29,106 bases of DNA from a bacterium (lineage in GTDB: Bacteria > Patescibacteriota > Saccharimonadia > Saccharimonadales > UBA4665), in the NCBI GenBank assembly GCA_021846765.1, contig JAJZWH010000003.1:1-29106 (forward strand), read 5' to 3'. Within the stretch, counting starts at the first letter, position 1. Each line of letters starts with the position of its first letter. A program made the translations under genes and the position numbers. The notes under the pieces were generated by a model that was not told the origin of the DNA, did no database searches, and was given only the letters and a program-made list of their open reading frames with translations. This document shows positions 28,553-29,106 of this stretch, piece after piece.

Positions 28553-28928
28553 TGGGGTGAATTATGGTAGCACCACGAAACTCCTTAAGCCGCAGTAATT
28601 CCCTATCGGCAGTTGCTATGGCTTCGGCTTTCGCTTCAAGTGAGCACTCTAATATTATGTGATCGTCTTGATCCTTAAGTATATTCGTTACTTTTTGTTT
28701 GGGCTGCACTAGTATTGCATACATAAGTATAGTTTCTACGTATTTAGCGGATTCTGCACGATCCCAATGAAACTTACTTTCTAGTTTGTCACGCACCTCA
28801 AGTATTATCTCAGGCGAAATGTATAACCGATAAGGGCCATTTGGTCTGGAGCGTTTTAGTTGTTCCCAGGAATAGCTATTCTTTTTTATTGCTGCTATGT
28901 AGACGTTGGTGTCGAATACGATCTTCAT
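28530..28928 (-). CDS. PIN-domain toxin (VapC-like), module 2
   Basis: A 132-residue PIN nuclease, paralogous to the module 1 toxin. It starts MKIVFDTNVYIAAI with the first catalytic Asp, continues EIILEVRDKLESKF with the conserved Glu, then DQDDHIILECSLEA and ATADRELLRLKEF with the remaining acidic residues. I prefer ATG 28928, since a GTG at 28937 adds only three residues. The start lies 53 bases inside the antitoxin frame, a longer overlap than in module 1. Regulation is expected through the RHH partner upstream. Confidence 0.87.
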   Translation of the reverse strand: MKIVFDTNVYIAAIKKNSYSWEQLKRSRPNGPYRLYISPEIILEVRDKLESKFHWDRAESAKYVETILMYAILVQPKQKVTNILKDQDDHIILECSLEAKAEAIATADRELLRLKEFRGATIIHPTMLQYLK

Positions 28929-29106
28929 AAGTTTCACCGCTCTCTAAATACTCGTATAGTTGGTCCTCGGTTTCTATGCCGAGGTTTTTTAGAACTGGTG
29001 CAGCAGCTTGCTGGATGTTATCCATGGCCTCACTGAACTCATAGGTTCTCACCATGTCACGAAAGACATCGCTCTTTGACTTTTTGTCACGCTTCGCCCA
29101 TTTATC
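28876..29106 (-). CDS. RHH-type antitoxin, module 2 (5' end beyond right edge)
   Basis: A minus-strand frame entering from the right edge ends at TAG 28876-28878 after 76 codons. It lacks the first strand of the ribbon-helix-helix but shows the second helix (KSKSDVFRDMVRTYEF) and the toxin-binding part (APVLKNLGIETEDQLYEYLE). The latter aligns with EPLLKRLGLETEDDVANY of the module 1 antitoxin. The C-terminus is about 20 residues longer than in module 1 (RIRHQRLHSSNKKE), extending into the toxin gene. Confidence 0.78.
   Translation of the reverse strand, partial: DKWAKRDKKSKSDVFRDMVRTYEFSEAMDNIQQAAAPVLKNLGIETEDQLYEYLESGETYEDRIRHQRLHSSNKKE

Noticed and set aside
23870..29106. Integrase, transposase or terminal repeats of an insertion sequence
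   Set aside because: I searched the accessory region on both strands for DDE, tyrosine or serine recombinase motifs and for paired terminal inverted repeats and saw none.

Overview
This window reads as a compact, AT-rich bacterial chromosome segment from a streamlined organism. UGA acts as a normal stop (for example the surface-protein gene ending at 8859), which argues against the UGA-recoding SR1/Gracilibacteria groups. The gene set fits the Patescibacteria/CPR, most likely Candidatus Saccharibacteria (TM7): small genes, an oxidative pentose phosphate operon, a bacterial RRM protein, a tail-anchored NTGPG surface protein, and many lineage-specific hypotheticals. That placement is inference from gene content, not from a marker gene.

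Positions 1-23.9 kb are ordinary, densely packed chromosome. A minus-strand operon pgl-gnd-zwf (zwf runs off the left edge) encodes the oxidative pentose phosphate branch. It is followed by an RRM RNA-binding protein, a PIG-L deacetylase, a membrane-anchored GH25-like protein, an aldo/keto reductase and two gene remnants. Next come dinB (Y-family polymerase) with a small DUF6504-like partner behind a palindromic operator, a ~400-base gap holding strong hairpins, a PDZ-less HtrA protease, the NTGPG surface protein, YjbQ, DUF2267, DUF427 with an iron-permease-like protein, Bcp peroxiredoxin, a frameshifted SRPBCC gene, an SDR, a GH15 glucoamylase, an Nramp-related transporter, a second (alpha/alpha)6 glycosidase and several hypotheticals. 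The run ends with GNAT and NUDIX genes and a protein carrying three nearly perfect 37-residue tandem repeats. The sugar genes fit together: GH15 and the debranching-like enzyme would release glucose from alpha-glucans, and the zwf/pgl/gnd operon would oxidise glucose-6-phosphate for NAD(P)H and pentoses.

From about 23.9 kb to the right edge the character changes. Base composition is visibly more mixed, coding density drops, and gene fragments lie on both strands. Intact genes here are mostly toxin-antitoxin modules: two paralogous RHH-PIN (VapBC-like) pairs and one MazF/PemK-type pair. Around them are a nonsense-interrupted coiled-coil gene, a 3' fragment of pheT, two homologous 5'-truncated fragments flanking it, a TPR fragment head-to-head with a frameshifted minus-strand fragment, and smaller scraps. 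I read this as an accessory, decaying island. No integrase or transposase is visible.

Two system-level signals stand out. First, at least eight genes have a recognisable -10 box ending only 6-9 bases before the start codon and no Shine-Dalgarno sequence, which predicts widespread leaderless transcription, including for the antitoxin promoters. Second, the 22835-23869 gene has 88-base cores identical in all three repeats, separated by 23-base linkers that differ, which points to recent duplication or gene conversion with linker diversification.
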